A stretch of DNA of 64,000 nt, taken from contig NW_026042810.1 of the NCBI RefSeq assembly GCF_023856365.1, forward strand, positions 30,359 through 94,358, written 5' to 3'. Position 1 is the first letter of the stretch. Each line of letters starts with the position of its first letter. Under the pieces are notes generated by a model. The model was given only the letters and a program-made list of their open reading frames with translations, searched no databases and was not told where the DNA came from. The DNA comes from Brienomyrus brachyistius. Its lineage: Eukaryota > Chordata > Actinopteri > Osteoglossiformes > Mormyridae. Shown here in pieces: positions 1 to 14,233 of this stretch. Made by a program: the position numbers and the translations under genes.

Positions 1-2660
1 ATAGCATGTTAGCGTATTAGCATATTAGTATATTAGCATATTAGCATATTAGCATATTAGCATATTAGCATATTAGTATATTAGCATATTAGCATATTCG
101 CATATTAGCATAGCATATTAGCAAATTAGCATATTAGCATATTAGCATATTAGCATATTAGTATATTAGCATATTAGCATATTAGCATAGCATATTAGCA
201 TAGCATATTAGCATAGCATATTAGCATATTAGCATATTAGCATATTAGCATATTAGCATATTAGCATAGCATATTAGCATATTAGCATATTAGCATATTA
301 GCATATTAGCATAGCATATTAGCATATTAGCATATTAGCATATTAGCATATTAGCATATTAGCATATTAGCATAGCATATTAGCATATTAGCATATTAGC
401 ATATTAGCATATTAGCATAGCATATTAGCATATTAGCATATTAGCATATTAGTATATTAGTATATTAGCATATTAGCATATTAGCATATTAGCATATTAG
501 CATATTAGCATAGCATATTAGCATATTAGCATATTAGCATATTAGCATAGCATATTAGCATATTAGCATATTAGCATATTAGCATAGCATATTAGCATAT
601 TAGCATATTAGCATATTAGCATATTAGCATATTAGCATATTAGCATAGCATATTAGCATATTAGCATATTAGCATATTAGCGTATTAGCATATTAGCATA
701 TTAGCATATTAGCATATTAGCATATTAGCATATTAGCATAGCATATTAGCATATTAGCATATTAGCATATTAGCATATTAGCATAGCATATTAGCATATT
801 AGCATATTAGCATATTAGCATATTAGCATATTAGCATATTAGCATATTAGCATAGCGTGTTAGTGTATTAGCATATTAGCATATTAGCATAGTATATTAG
901 CATATTAGCATATTAGCATATTAGCATATTAGCATAGCATATTAGCATATTAGCATATTAGCATATTAGCATATTAGCATATTAGCATAGCATGTTAGCG
1001 TATTAGCATATTAGCATATTAGCATATTAGCATATTAGCATATTAGCATATTAGCATAGCATATTAGCATATTAGCATATTAGCATATTAGCATATTAGC
1101 TTAGCATATTAGCATATTAGAATATTAGCATATTAGCATATTAGCATATTAGCATAGCGTGTTAGCGTATTAGCATATTAGCATATTAGCATAGCATATT
1201 AGCATATTAGCATATTAGCATATTAGCATATTAGCATAGCATATTAGCATATTAGCATATTAGCATATTAGCGTATTAGCATATTAGCATATTAGCATAT
1301 TAGCATATTAGCATAGCATGTTAGCGTATTAGCATATTAGCATATTAGCATATTAGCATATTAGCATATTAGCATAGCATAGCATATTAGCATATTATCA
1401 TATTAGCATATTAGCATATTAGCATATTAGCATATTAGCATATTAGCATAGCATAGCATATTAGCATATTAGCATCATAGCATATTAGCATATTAGCATA
1501 TTAGCATATTAGCATATTAGCATATTAGCATAGCATATTAGCATATTAGCATATTAGCATATTAGCATATTAGCATAGCGTGTTAGTGTATTAGCATATT
1601 AGCATATTAGCATATTAGCATAGCATATTAGCATATTAGCATATTAGCATATTAGCATATTAGCATAGCGTGTTAGTGTATTAGCATATTAGCATATTAG
1701 CATAGCATATTAGCATATTAGCATATTAGCATATTAGCATATTAGCATATTAGTATAGCATATTAGCATATTAGCATATTAGTATATTAGCATATTAGCA
1801 TAGCATATTAGCATATTAGCATATTAGCATATTAGTATATTAGCATATTAGCATAGCATGTTAGCGTATTAGCATATTAGCATATTAGCATATTAGCATA
1901 TTAGCATATTAGCATATTAGCATATTAGCATAGCATATTAGCATAGCATATTAGCATATTAGCATATTAGCATATTAGCATATTAGCATATTAGCATATT
2001 AGCATATTAGCTTATTAGCATATTAGCATATTAGCATAGCATATTAGCATATTAGCATATTAGCATATTAGCATATTAGCATATTAGCATATTAGCATAG
2101 CGTGTTAGCGTATTAGCATATTAGCATATTAGCATAGCATATTAGCATATTAACATATTAGCATATTAGCATATTAGCATAGCATATTAGCATATTAGCG
2201 TATTAGCATATTAGCATATTAGCATATTAGCATATTAGCATAGCATGTTAGCGTATTAGCATATTAGCATATTAGCATATTAGCATATTAGCATATTAGC
2301 ATATTAGCATAGCATATTAGCATATTAGCATATTAGCATATTAGCATATTAGCATATTAGCATAGCATATTAGCATATTAGCATATTAGCATATTAGCAT
2401 ATTAGCATATTAGCATATTAGCATATTAGCATATTAGTATAGCATATTAGCATATTAGCATATTAGCATATTAGCATATTAGCATAGCATATTAGCATAT
2501 TAGCATATTAGCATATTAGCATATTAGCATAGCATATTAGCATATTAGCATATTAGCATATTAGCATAGCATATTAGCATATTAGCATATTAGCATATTA
2601 GCATATTAGCATATTAGCATATTAGCATATTAGCATATTAGCATAGCATGTTAGCGTATT
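1..2660 (+). repeat. Partial HOR at left edge (upstream of first A landmark)
   Basis: This stretch is collinear with the region from about 14777 to 17563. The opening CATGTTAGCG at 5 matches 14781, and the rare TATTCG at 95 matches 14871, both at an offset of 14,776. By the A landmark (2661 and 17564) the offset has grown to 14,903. It contains repeated small modules: CATGTTAGCG near 982, 1317, 1858 and 2244, the TTATCAT variant near 1396, and GCGTGTTAGTG near 855, 1577 and 1667. The last two lie about 90 bases apart and look like a local tandem duplication. The degenerate A landmark expected about 540 bases before this matched start would lie just outside the window, so the left edge cuts through an HOR. 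Confidence 0.85.
855..876 (+). repeat. Compound mark: 5-mer, GTGTTAGY, GTATTAGC
   Basis: A GTGTTAG or ATGTTAG unit follows the 5-mer ATAGC (or CTAGC in landmark D) in every copy I checked, and is usually followed by a GTATTAGC unit. Two common forms end the middle unit in C or T, and a third has GTGTTAAT. I count about 27 in the first 10 kb, for example near 855, 1157, 1577, 1667, 2100, 4277, 4695, 5229, 5966, 6416, 6708, 7007, 7568, 7786, 8307, 8568 and 9399. A sub-form has an unchanged ATATTAGC between the GTGTTAGC and the GTATTAGC (6833, 21716, 34447, 44139, 47408, 56801, 63864 before C; 4827, 27885, 32304, 42060, 54693 after F). Confidence 0.88.
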
Positions 2661-2700
2661 AGGGTATTAGCATATTAGCATAGCGTATTAGCGTATTAGC
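2661..2700 (+). repeat. Landmark A family (AGGG variant)
   Basis: A unit reading AGGGTATT, flanked on the left by CATGTTAGCG and on the right, about 20 bases on, by ATAGC plus two GCGTATTA units. Full copies start at 2661, 17564, 25510, 29886, 39436 and 52288; a degenerate copy without the extra G is at 14234. A GCGTGTTAATG unit follows each full copy by 178 to 204 bases (2847, 17750, 25696, 30072, 39614, 52492). The constancy of these linked variants makes A the most convenient boundary for dividing the array. It contains TTAGGG by chance, in a single copy. Confidence 0.9.
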
Positions 2701-3399
2701 ATATTAGCATATTAGCATAGAATATTAGCATATTAGCATATTAGCATATTAGCATAGCATATTAGCATATTAGCATATTAGCATATTAGCATATTAGCAT
2801 ATTAGCATAGCATATTAGCATATTAGCATATTAGCATATTAGCATAGCGTGTTAATGTATTAGCATATTAGCATATTAGCATATTAGCATATTAGCATAT
2901 TAGCATATTAGCATAGCATATTAGCATATTAGCATATTAGCATATTAGCATAGCATATTAGCATATTAGCATATTAGCATATTAGCATATTAGCATATTA
3001 GCATATTAACATATTAGCATATTAGCATAGCATATTAGCATATTAGCATATTAGTATATTAGCATATTAGCATAGCATATTAGCATATTAGCATATTAGC
3101 ATATTAGCATATTAGCATAGCATATTAGCATACTAGCATATTAGCATATTAGCATATTAGCATAGCATGTTAGCGTATTAGCATATTAGTATATAAGCAT
3201 ATTAGCATATTAGCATATTAGCATATTAGCATATTAGCATATTAGTATATTAGCATATTAGCATATTAGCATATTAGCATAGCATATTAGCAAATTAGCA
3301 TATTAGCATATTAGCATATTAGTATATTAGCATAGTATATTAGCATAGCATATTAGCATATTAGCATATTAGTATATTAGCATATTAGCATATTAGCAT

Positions 3400-3407
3400 A
3401 TTTGCAT
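3400..3407 (-). other. Exact POU octamer match ATGCAAAT, recurring with landmark E
   Basis: An A to T change gives ATTTGCAT on the plus strand, which is ATGCAAAT on the minus strand, the consensus octamer of POU-domain factors. Two conserved sites flank E in every HOR: 3400 and 3900, 18300 and 18808, 26265 and 26974, 30657 and 31337, 40411 and 41099, 53069 and 53733. One isolated site is at 8657. The canonical unit junction itself reads ATGCTAAT on the minus strand, one base from the octamer, and has a TAAT homeodomain core every 8 bases. Binding is not shown; one base change suffices to create the match. Confidence 0.4.
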
Positions 3408-3778
3408 AGCATATTAGCATATTAGCATATTAGCATATTAGCATAGCATATTAGCATATTAGCATATTAGTATATTAGCATATTAGCATATTAGCATAGC
3501 ATATTAGCATATTAGCATATTAGCATATTAGCATATTAGCATATTAGCATATTAGCATAGCATATTAGCATATTAGCATATTAGCATATTAGTATATTAG
3601 TATATTAGCATATTAGCATATTAGCATATTAGCATAGCATATTAGCATAGCATATTAGCATAGCATATTAGCATATTAGCATAGCATATTAGCATATTAG
3701 CATATTAGCATAGCATATTAGCATAGCATATTAGCATATTAGCATATTAGCATAGCATATTAGCATATTAGCATATTA

Positions 3779-3803
3779 GCGTATTAGCGTATTAGCGTAT
3801 TAG
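3779..3803 (+). repeat. Landmark E family (consecutive GCGTATTA units)
   Basis: Three adjacent units with A to G at the same place, giving three CpG sites 8 bases apart. Copies start at 3779, 18679, 26864, 31240 (only two units), 40986 and 53620. It lies about 1.1 kb after A in HOR1 and HOR2 and about 1.35 kb after A in HOR3, HOR4 and HOR6; HOR5 is 220 bases longer because of the duplication there. Confidence 0.9.
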
Positions 3804-4378
3804 CATATTAGCATATTAGCATATTAGCATATTAGCATATTAGCATAGCATATTAGCATATTAGCATATTAGCATATTAGCATATTAGCATATTAGCATA
3901 TTTGCATAGCATATTAGCATATTAGCATATTAGTATATTAGCATATTAGCATATTAGCATAGCATATTAGCATATTAGCATATTAGCATATTAGCATAGC
4001 GTGTTAGCATATTAGCATATTAGCATAGCATATTAGCATATTAGCATATTAGCATATTAGCATATTAGCATAGCATATTAGCATATTAGCATATTAGCAT
4101 ATTAGCATATTAGCATATTAGCATATTAGCATATTAGCATAGCATATTAGCATATTAGCATATTAGCATATTAGCATAGCATATTAGCATATTAGCATAT
4201 TAGCATATTAGCATATTAGCATAGCATATTAGCATATTAGCATATTAGCATATTATCATATTAGCATATTAGCATAGCGTGTTAGCGTATTAGCATATTA
4301 GCATATTAGCATAGCATATTAGCATATTAGCATATTAGCATATTAGCATATTAGCATATTAGCATATTAGCATATTAG

Positions 4379-4401
4379 CATTGCATATTAGCACATTAGC
4401 A
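4379..4401 (+). repeat. Landmark F family (CATTGC then GCACATT)
   Basis: A unit changed at the 5-mer (CATTGC for CATAGC) followed immediately by one with T to C (GCACATT). Copies start at 4379, 19260, 27445, 31840, 41591 and 54241, each 581 to 621 bases after E. Similar lone CATTGCATA units occur at about 5023, 32508, 42232 and 54875 (CATTGTATA at 28052), about 600 to 670 bases further on; HOR2 lacks that second one. Confidence 0.9.
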
Positions 4402-5657
4402 TATTAGCATATTAGTATATTAGCATAGCATATTAGCATATTAGCATATTAGCATATTAGCATATTAGCATAGCATATTAGCATATTAGCATATTAGCAT
4501 AGCATATTAGCATATTAGCATATTAGCATATTAGCATAGCATATTAGCATATTAGCATATTAGCATATTAGCATATTAGCATATTAGCATAGCATATTAG
4601 CATATTAGCATATTAGCATATTAGCATAGCATATTAGCATATTAGCATATTAGTATATTAGCATATTAGCATATTAGCATAGCATATTAGCATAGCGTGT
4701 TAGCGTATTAGCATATTAGCATATTAGCATAGCATATTAGCATATTAGCATAGCATATTAGCATATTAGCATAGCATATTAGCATATTAGCATATTAGCA
4801 TATTAGCATATTAGCATATTAGCATAGCGTGTTAGCATATTAGCGTATTAGCATATTAGCATATTAACATATTAGCATATTAGCATAGCATATTAGCATA
4901 TTAGCATATTAGCATATTAGCATATTAGCATATTAGCATAGCATATTAGCATATTAGCATATTAGCATATTAGCATATTAGCATATTAGCATATTAGCAT
5001 ATTAGCATATTAGCATATTAGCATTGCATATTAGCATATTAGCATATTAGCATATTAGCATATTAGCATATTAGCATATTAGCATAGCATATTAGCATAT
5101 TAGCATATTAGCATATTAGCATATTAACATATTAGCATATTAGCATATTAGCATAGCATATTAGCATATTAGCATATTAGCATATTAGCATAGCATATTA
5201 GCATATTAGCATATTAGCATATTAGCATAGCGTGTTAGTGTATTAGCATATTAGCATATTAGCATATTAGCATATTAGCATAGCATATTAGCATATTAGC
5301 ATATTAGCATATTAGCATATTAGCATATTAGCATAGCATATTAGCATATTAGCATATTAGCATATTAGCATATTAGCATATTAGCATAGCATATTAGCAT
5401 ATTAGCATAGCATATTAGCATAGCATATTAGCATATTAGCATATTAGCATATTAGCATATTAGCATAGCATATTAGCATGGCATATTAGCATATTAGCAT
5501 ATTAGCATATTAGCATATTAGCATAGCATATTAGCATATTAGCATATTAGCATATTAGCATATTAGCATATTAGTATATTAGCATAGCATATTAGCATAT
5601 TAGCATATTAGCATATTAGCATATTAGCATATTAGCATAGCTTAGCATATTAGCGTA

Positions 5658-5665
5658 TTAAAATA
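5658..5665 (+). repeat. Landmark B family (TTAAAATA)
   Basis: A unit with GC replaced by AA, preceded by ATAGC, TTAGC, ATATTAGC and GTATTA. Ten copies start at 5658, 20526, 28798, 33159, 38308, 42891, 46137, 51178, 55541 and 62616. It is the branch point of the array. Seven copies (5658, 20526, 33159, 42891, 46137, 55541, 62616) are followed by H after 164 to 181 bases. Three copies (28798, 38308, 51178) carry TTAACAT 25 bases downstream and lead to A in 1,088 to 1,128 bases. A further TTAAAAT at about 62043 lacks these flanks and is not counted. Confidence 0.92.
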
Positions 5666-7137
5666 TTAGCATATTAGCATATTAGCATATTAGCATATAA
5701 GCATAGCATATTAGCATATTAGCATATTAGCATATTAGCATATTAGCATATTAGCATATTAGCATATTAGCATAGCATATTAGCATAGCATATTAGCATA
5801 TTAGCATATTAGCATATTAGCATATTAGCATATCAGCATATTAGCATATTAGCATAGCATATTAGCATATTAGCATATTAGCATATTAGTATATTAGCAT
5901 ATTAGCATATTAGCATATTAGTATATTAGCATATTAGCATATTAGCATATTAGCATATTAGCATAGCGTGTTAGTGTATTAGCATATTAGCATATTAGCA
6001 TAGTATATTAGCATATTAGCATATTAGCATATTAGCATATTAGCATATTAGCATAGCATATTAGCATATTAGCATATTAGCATATTAGCATAGCATATTA
6101 GCATATTAGCATATTAGCATATTAGCATATTAGCATAGCATATTAACATATTAGCATATTAGCATATTAGCATATTAGCATATTAGCATAGCATATTAGC
6201 ATATTAGCATATTAGTATATTAGCATAGCATATTAGCATATTAGCATATTAGCATATTAGCATATTAGCATAGCATATTAGCATATTAGCATATTAGCAT
6301 ATTAGCATATTAGCATAGCATATTAGCATATTAGCATATTAGCATATTAGCATATTAGCATATTAGCATATTAGCATAGCATATTAGCATATTAGCATAT
6401 TAGCATATTAGCATAGCGTGTTAGCGTATTAGCATATTAGCATAGCATATTAGTATATTAGCATATTAGCATATTAGTATAGCATATTAGCATATTAGCA
6501 TATTAGCATATTAGCATAGCATATTAGCATATTAGCATATTAGCATATTAGCATATTAGCATATTAGCATATTAGCATAGCATATTAGCATATTAGCATA
6601 TTAGCATATTAGCATATTAGCATAGCATATTAGCATATTAGCATATTAGCATATTAGCATAGCATATTAGCATATTAGCATATTAGCATATTAGCATATT
6701 AGCATAGCGTGTTAGCGTATTAGCATATTAGCATATTAGCATAGCATATTAGCATATTAGCATAGCATATTAGCATATTAGCATAGCATATTAGCATATT
6801 AGCATATTAGCATATTAGCATATTAGCATAGCGTGTTAGCATATTAGCGTATTAGCATATTAGCATATTAGCATATTAGCATATTAGCATAGCATATTAG
6901 CATATTAGCATATTAGCATATTAGCATATTAGCATAGCATATTAGCATATTAGCATATTAGCATATTAGCATATTAGCATATTAGCATATTAGCATATTA
7001 GCATAGCGTGTTAGTGTATTAGCATATTAGCATATTAGCATAGCATATTAGCATATTAGCATATTAGTATATTAGCATATTAGCATATTAGCATAGCATA
7101 TTAGCATATTAGCATATTAGCATAGCATATTAGCATA

Positions 7138-7149
7138 TCAGCATTTCAG
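7138..7149 (+). repeat. Landmark C family (TCAGCATTTCAG)
   Basis: Two adjacent units with TTAG changed to TCAG, the second also with ATATT changed to ATTTC. Copies start at 7138, 22014, 34737, 44428, 47699 and 57098. A GCACATT unit follows at about 7266, 22145, 34858, 44551, 47821 and 57221, and D follows C by 409 to 441 bases. A GCGTGTTAGC plus ATATTAGC plus GTATTAGC mark precedes each copy by 289 to 305 bases. Confidence 0.92.
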
Positions 7150-7562
7150 CATATTAGCATAGCATATTAGCATATTAGCATATTAGCATATTAGCATATT
7201 AGCATAGCATATTAGCATATTAGCATATTAGCATATTAGCATATTAGCATATTAGCATAGCATATTAGCACATTAGCATATTAGCATATTAGCATATTAG
7301 CATAGCGTATTACCATATTAGCATATTAGCATAGCATATTAGCATATTAGCATATTAGCATATTAGCATATTAGCAAATTAGCATATTAGCATAGCATAT
7401 TAGCATAGCATATTAGCATATTAGCATATTAGCAAATTAGCATATTAGCATATTAGCATAGCATATTAGCATATTAGCATATTAGCATATTAGCATAGCA
7501 TATTAGCATATTAGCATATTAGCATATTAGCATATTAGCATATTAGCATATTAGCATATTAG

Positions 7563-7568
7563 CCTAGC
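7563..7568 (+). repeat. Landmark D family (CCTAGC)
   Basis: A 5-mer with A to C, preceding the GTGTTAG-type compound mark. Copies start at 7563, 22455, 35154, 44845, 48116 and 57507. In the first two the next unit is GTGTTAGC; in the other four it is ATGTTAGC. That single base separates HOR1 and HOR2 from HOR4 to HOR6. Confidence 0.9.
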
Positions 7569-10500
7569 GTGTTAGCGTATTAGCATATTAGCATATTAGC
7601 ATATTCGCATATTAGCATATTAGCATATTAGCATAGCATATTAGTATATTAGCATATTAGCATATTAGTATATTAGCATATTAGCATATTAGCATAGCAT
7701 ATTAGCATATTAGCATATTAGCATAGCATATTAGCATATTAGCATATTAGCATATTAGCATATTAGCATATTAGCATATTAGCATAGCGTGTTAGCGTAT
7801 TAGCATATTAGCATAGCATATTAGCATATTAGCATATTAGCATATTAGCATAGCATATTAGCATATTAGCATATTAGCATATTAGCATATTAGCATATTA
7901 GCATAGTATATTAGCATATTAGCATATTAGCATATTAGCATATTAGCATATTAGCATATTAGCATATTAGCATAGCATATTAGCATATTAGCATATTAGC
8001 ATATTAGCATATTAGCATATTAGCATATTAGCATGGCATATTAGCATATTAGCATAGCATATTAGCATATTAGCATAGCATATTAGCATATTAGCATATT
8101 AGCATATTAGCATAGCATATTAGCATATTAGCATATTAGCATATTAGCATATTAGCATATTAGCATATTAGCATATTAGCATAGCATATTAGCATAGCTT
8201 AGCATATTAGCATAATAGCATATTAGCATATTAGCATATTAGCATAGCATATTAGCATATTAGCATATTAGCATATTAGCATATTAGCATATTAGCATAT
8301 TAGCATAGCGTGTTAGTGTATTAGCATATTAGCATATTAGCATATTAGCATATTAGCATATTAGCATAGCTTGTTAGCATATTAGCGTATTAGCATATTA
8401 GCATATTAGCATATTAGCATATTAGCATATTAGCATATTAGCATAGCATATTAGCATATTAGCATAATAGCATATTAGCATATTAGCATATTAGCATAGC
8501 ATATTAGCATATTAGCATATTAGCATATTAGCATATTAGCATATTAGCATATTAGCATATTAGCATAGCGTGTTAGTGTATTAGCATATTAGCATATTAG
8601 CATATTAGCATATTAGCATATTAGCATATTAGCATAGCATATTAGCATATTAGCATATTTGCATATTAGCATAGCATATTAGCATATTAGCATATTAGCT
8701 TATTAGCATATTAGCATATTAGCATAGCATATTAGCATATTAGCATATTAGCATATTAGCATATTAGCATATTAGCATATTAGCATATTAGCATAGCATA
8801 TTAGCATATTAGCATATTAGCATATTAGCATATTAGCATATTAGCATATTAGCATAGCATATTAGCATATTAGCATATTAGCATATTAGCATATTAGCAT
8901 ATTAGCATATTAGCATAGCATATTAGCATATTAGCATATTAGTATATTAGCATATTAGCATATTAGCATATTAGCATATTAGCATAGCATATTAGCATAT
9001 TAGCATATTAGCATATTAGCATAGCATATTAGCATATTAGCATATTAGCATATTAGCATATTAGCATATTAGCATATTAGCATATTAGCATATTAGCATA
9101 TTAGCATAGTATATGCATATTAGCATATTAGTATATTAGCATATTAGCATATTAGCATATTAGCATATTAGTATATTAGCATATTAGCATATTAGCATAT
9201 TAGCATAGCATATTAGCATATTAGCATATTAGCATATTAGTATATTAGCATATTAGCGTATTAGCATATTAGCATATTAGCATATTAGCATATTAGCATA
9301 GCATATTAGCATATTAGCATATTAGCATATTAGCATATTAGCATATTAGCATATTAGCATAGCATATTAGCATATTAGCATATTAGCATATTAGCATAGC
9401 GTGTTAGTGTATTAGCATATTAGCATATTAGCATATTAGCATAGCATATTAGCATATTAGCATATTAGCATATTAGCATATTAGCATATTAGCATATTAG
9501 CATATTAGCATAGCATATTAGCATATTAGCATATTAGCATATTAGCATAGCATATTAGCATATTAGCATATTAGCATATTAGCATATTAGCATATTAACA
9601 TATTAGCATAGCATATTAGCATATTAGCATATTAGCATATTAGCATATTAGCATATTAGCATAGCATATTAGCATATTAGCATATTAGCATATTAGCATA
9701 TTAGCATATTAGCATATTAGCATAGCATATTAGCATATTAGCATATTAGCATATTAGCATATTAGCATAGCATATTAGCATATTAGCATATTAGCTTAGC
9801 ATATTAGCATATTAGCATATTAGCATATTAGCATAGCATATTAGCATATTAGCATATTAGCATATTAGCATATTAGCATATTAGCATAGCATATTAGCAT
9901 ATTAGCATATTAGCATATTAGCATATTAGCATATTAGCATATTAGCATAGCATAGCATATTAGCATATTAGCATATTAGTATATTAGCATATTAGCATAT
10001 TAGCATATTAGCATATTAGCATATTAGCATATTAGCATAGCATATTAGCATATTAGCATATTAGCATAGCATATTAGGATATTAGCATATTAGCATATTA
10101 GCATATTAGCATATTAGCATATTAGCATATTAGCATAGTATATTAGCATATTGGCATATTAGTATATTAGCATATTAGCATATTAGCATATTAGCATAGC
10201 ATATTAGCATATTAGCATATTAGCATATTAGCATATTAGCATATTAGCGTATTAGCATATTAGCATATTAGCATATTAGCATATTAGCATATTAGCATAG
10301 CATATTAGCATATTAGCATATTAGCATATTAGCATATTAGCATATTAGCATAGCAAATTAGCATATTAGCATATTAGCATATTAGCATATTAGCATAGCA
10401 TATTAGCATATTAGCATATTAGCATATTAGCATATTAGCATATTAGCATAGCGTGTTAGTGTATTAGCATATTAGCATATTAGCATATTAGCATATTAGC

Positions 10501-13500
10501 AATTAGCATATTAGCATATTAGCATATTAGCATATTAGCATATTAGCATATTAGCATAGCATATTAGCATATTAGCATATTAGCATATTAGCATATTAGC
10601 ATAGCATATTAGCATATTAGCATATTAGCATATTAGCATATTAGCATATTAGCATATTAGCATATTAGCATAGCATATTAGCATATTAGCATATTAGCAT
10701 ATTAGCATATTAGCATAGCATATTAGCATAGCATATTAGCATATTAGCATATTAGCATATTAGCATATTAGCATATTAGCATATTAGCATATTAGCATAG
10801 CGTGTTAGCGTATTAGCATATTAGCATATTAGCATAGCATATTAGCATATTAGCATATTAGCATATTAGCATATTAGCATAGCGTGTTAGTGTATTAGCA
10901 TATTAGCATATTAGCATAGCATATTAGCATATTAGCATATTAGCATATTAGCATATTAGCATAGCATATTAGCATATTAGCATATTAGCATATTAGTATA
11001 TTAGCATATTAGCATATTAGCATAGCATATTAGCATATTAGCATATTAGCATATTAGCATATTAGCATAGCATATTAGCATATTAGCATATTAGCATATT
11101 AGCATATTAGCATATTAGCATATTAGCATAGCATATTAGCATATTAGCATATTAGCATATTAGCATATTAGCATATTAGCATATTAGCATAGCATATTAG
11201 CATATTAGCATATTAGCATATTAGCATAGCATATTAGCATATTAGCATATTAGCATATTAGCATATTAGCATATTAGCATAGCATATTAGCATATTAGCA
11301 TATTAGCATAGCATATTAGCATATTAGCATATTAGCATATTAGCATAGCGTGTTAGCGTATTAGCATATTAGCATAGCGTGTTAGCGTATTAGCATATTA
11401 GCATATTAGCATAGCATATTAGCATATTAGCATATTAGCATATTAGCATAGCATAGCGTGTTAGTGTATTAGCATATTAGCATATTAGCATAGCATATTA
11501 GCATATTAGCATATTAGCATATTAGCATATTAGCATAGCATATTAGCATATTAGCATATTAGCATATTAGCATATTAGCATATTAGCATATTAGCATAGC
11601 ATATTAGCATATTAGCATATTAGCATATTAGCATATTAGCATATTAACATATTAGCATAGCATATTAGCATATTAGCATATTAGCATATTAGCATATTAG
11701 CATAGCATATTAGCATATTAGCATATTAGCATATTAGCATAGCATATTAGCATATTAGCATATTAGCATAGCATATTAGCATATTAGCATATTAGCATAT
11801 TAGCATATTAACATATTAGCATATTAGCATAGCATATTAGCATATTAGCATATTAGCATATTAGCATATTAGCATATTAGCATATTAGCATAGCATATTA
11901 GCATATTAGCATATTAGCATATTAGCATAGCGTGTTAGCGTGTTAGCGTATTAGCATATTAGCATAGCATATTAGCATATTAGCATATTAGCATATTAGC
12001 ATAGCATATTAGCATATTAGCATATTAGCATATTAGCATATTAGCATATTAGCATATTAGCATAGCATATTAGCATATTAGCATATTAGCATATTAGCAT
12101 ATTAGCATATTAGCATAGCATATTAGCATATTAGCATATTAGCATATTAGCATATTAGCATATTAGCATATTAGCATAGCATATTAGCATATTAGCATAT
12201 TAGCATATTAGCATATTAGCATATTAGCATAGCATATTAGCATATTAGCATATTAGCATATTAGCATATTAGCATATTAACATATTAGCATAGCGTGTTA
12301 GCGTATTAGCATATTAGCATATTAGCATAGCATATTAGCATATTAGCATGGCATATTAGCATATTAGCATAGCATATTAGCATATTAGCATATTAGCATA
12401 TTAGCATATTAGCATAGCGTGTTAGCATATTAACGTATTAGCATATTAGCATATTAGCATATTAGCATATTAGCATATTAGCATATTAGCATAGCATATT
12501 AGCATATTAGCATATTAGCATATTAGCATATTAGCATATTAGCATAGCGTGTTAGTGTATTAGCATATTAGCATATTAGCATAGCATATTAGCACATTAG
12601 CATATTAGCATATTAGCATATTAGCATATTAGCATAGCATATTAGCATATTAGCATATTAGCATATTAGCATATTAGCATATTAGCATATTAGCATATTA
12701 GCATATTAGCATAGCATATTAGCATATTAGCATATTAGCATATTAGCATATTAGCATAGCATATTAGCATATTAGCATAGAATATTAGCATATTAGCATA
12801 TTAGCATATTAGCATATTAGCATATTAGCATATTAGCATAGCATATTAGCATATTAGCATATTAGCATTTTAGCATATTAGCGTATTAACATAGCATATT
12901 AGCATATTAGCATATTAGCATATTAGCATAGCATATTAGCATATTAGCATATTAGCATATTAGCATATTAACATATTAGCATAGCGTGTTAGTGTATTAG
13001 CATATTATCATATTAGCATATTAGCATATTAGCATAGCATATTAGCATATTAGCATATTAGCATATTAGTATAGCATATTAGCATATTAGCATATTAGCA
13101 TATTAGCATATTAGCTTAGCATATTAGCATAGCGTGTTAGCGTATTAGCATATTAGCATATTAGCATATTAACATATTAGCATATTAGCATATTAGCATA
13201 TTAGCATAGCATATTAGCATATTAGCATATTAGCATATTAGCATAGCATATTAGCATATTAGCATATTAGCATAGCATATTAGCATATTAGCATATTAAC
13301 ATATTAGCATATTAGCATATTAGCATATTAGCATATTAGCATAGCAGCATAGCATATTAGCATATTAGCATATTAGCATATTAGCATATTAGCATAGCAT
13401 ATTAGCATATTAGCATATTAGTATATTAGCATATTAGCATATTAGCATAGCATATTAGCATATTAGCATATTAGCATATTAGCATATTAGCATAGCAGTA

Positions 13501-14233
13501 TAGCATATTAGCATATTAGCATATTAGCATATTAGCATAGCAGCATATTAGCATATTAGCATATTAGCATAGCATGTTAGCGTATTAGCATATTAGCATA
13601 TTAGCATATTAGCATATTAGCATATTAGCATAGCATATTAGCATATTAGCATATTAGCATATTAGCATATTAGCATATTAGCATAGCATATTAGCATATT
13701 AGCATATTAGCATATTAGCGTATTAGCATATTAGCATATTAGCATATTAGCATATTAGCATATTAGTATAGCATATTAGCATATTAGCATATTAGCATAT
13801 TAGCATATTAGCATATTAGCATATTAGCTTATTAGCATATTAGCATATTAGCATATTAGCATATTAACATATTAGCATATTAGCATAGCATATTAGCATA
13901 TTAGCATATTAGCATATTAGCATAGCGTGTTAGTGTATTAGCATATTATTAGCATATTAGCATAGCATATTAGCATATTAGCATATTAGCATATTAGCAT
14001 ATTAGCATATTAGCATATTAGCATATTAGCATATTAGTATAGCATATTAGCATATTAGTATATTAGCATATTAGCATATTAGCATAGCATATTAGCATAG
14101 CATATTAGCATATTAGCATATTAGCATATTAGCATAGCATATTAGCATATTAGCATATTAGCATATTAGCATATTAGCATAGCATATTAGCATATTAGCA
14201 TATTAGCATATTAGCATAGCATGTTAGCGTATT

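Noticed and set aside
2660..2665. TTAGGG in landmark A, resembling the telomere repeat
   Set aside because: It occurs singly in each A copy, surrounded by satellite units, and arises by one C to G change followed by a G for A. There is no telomere array.
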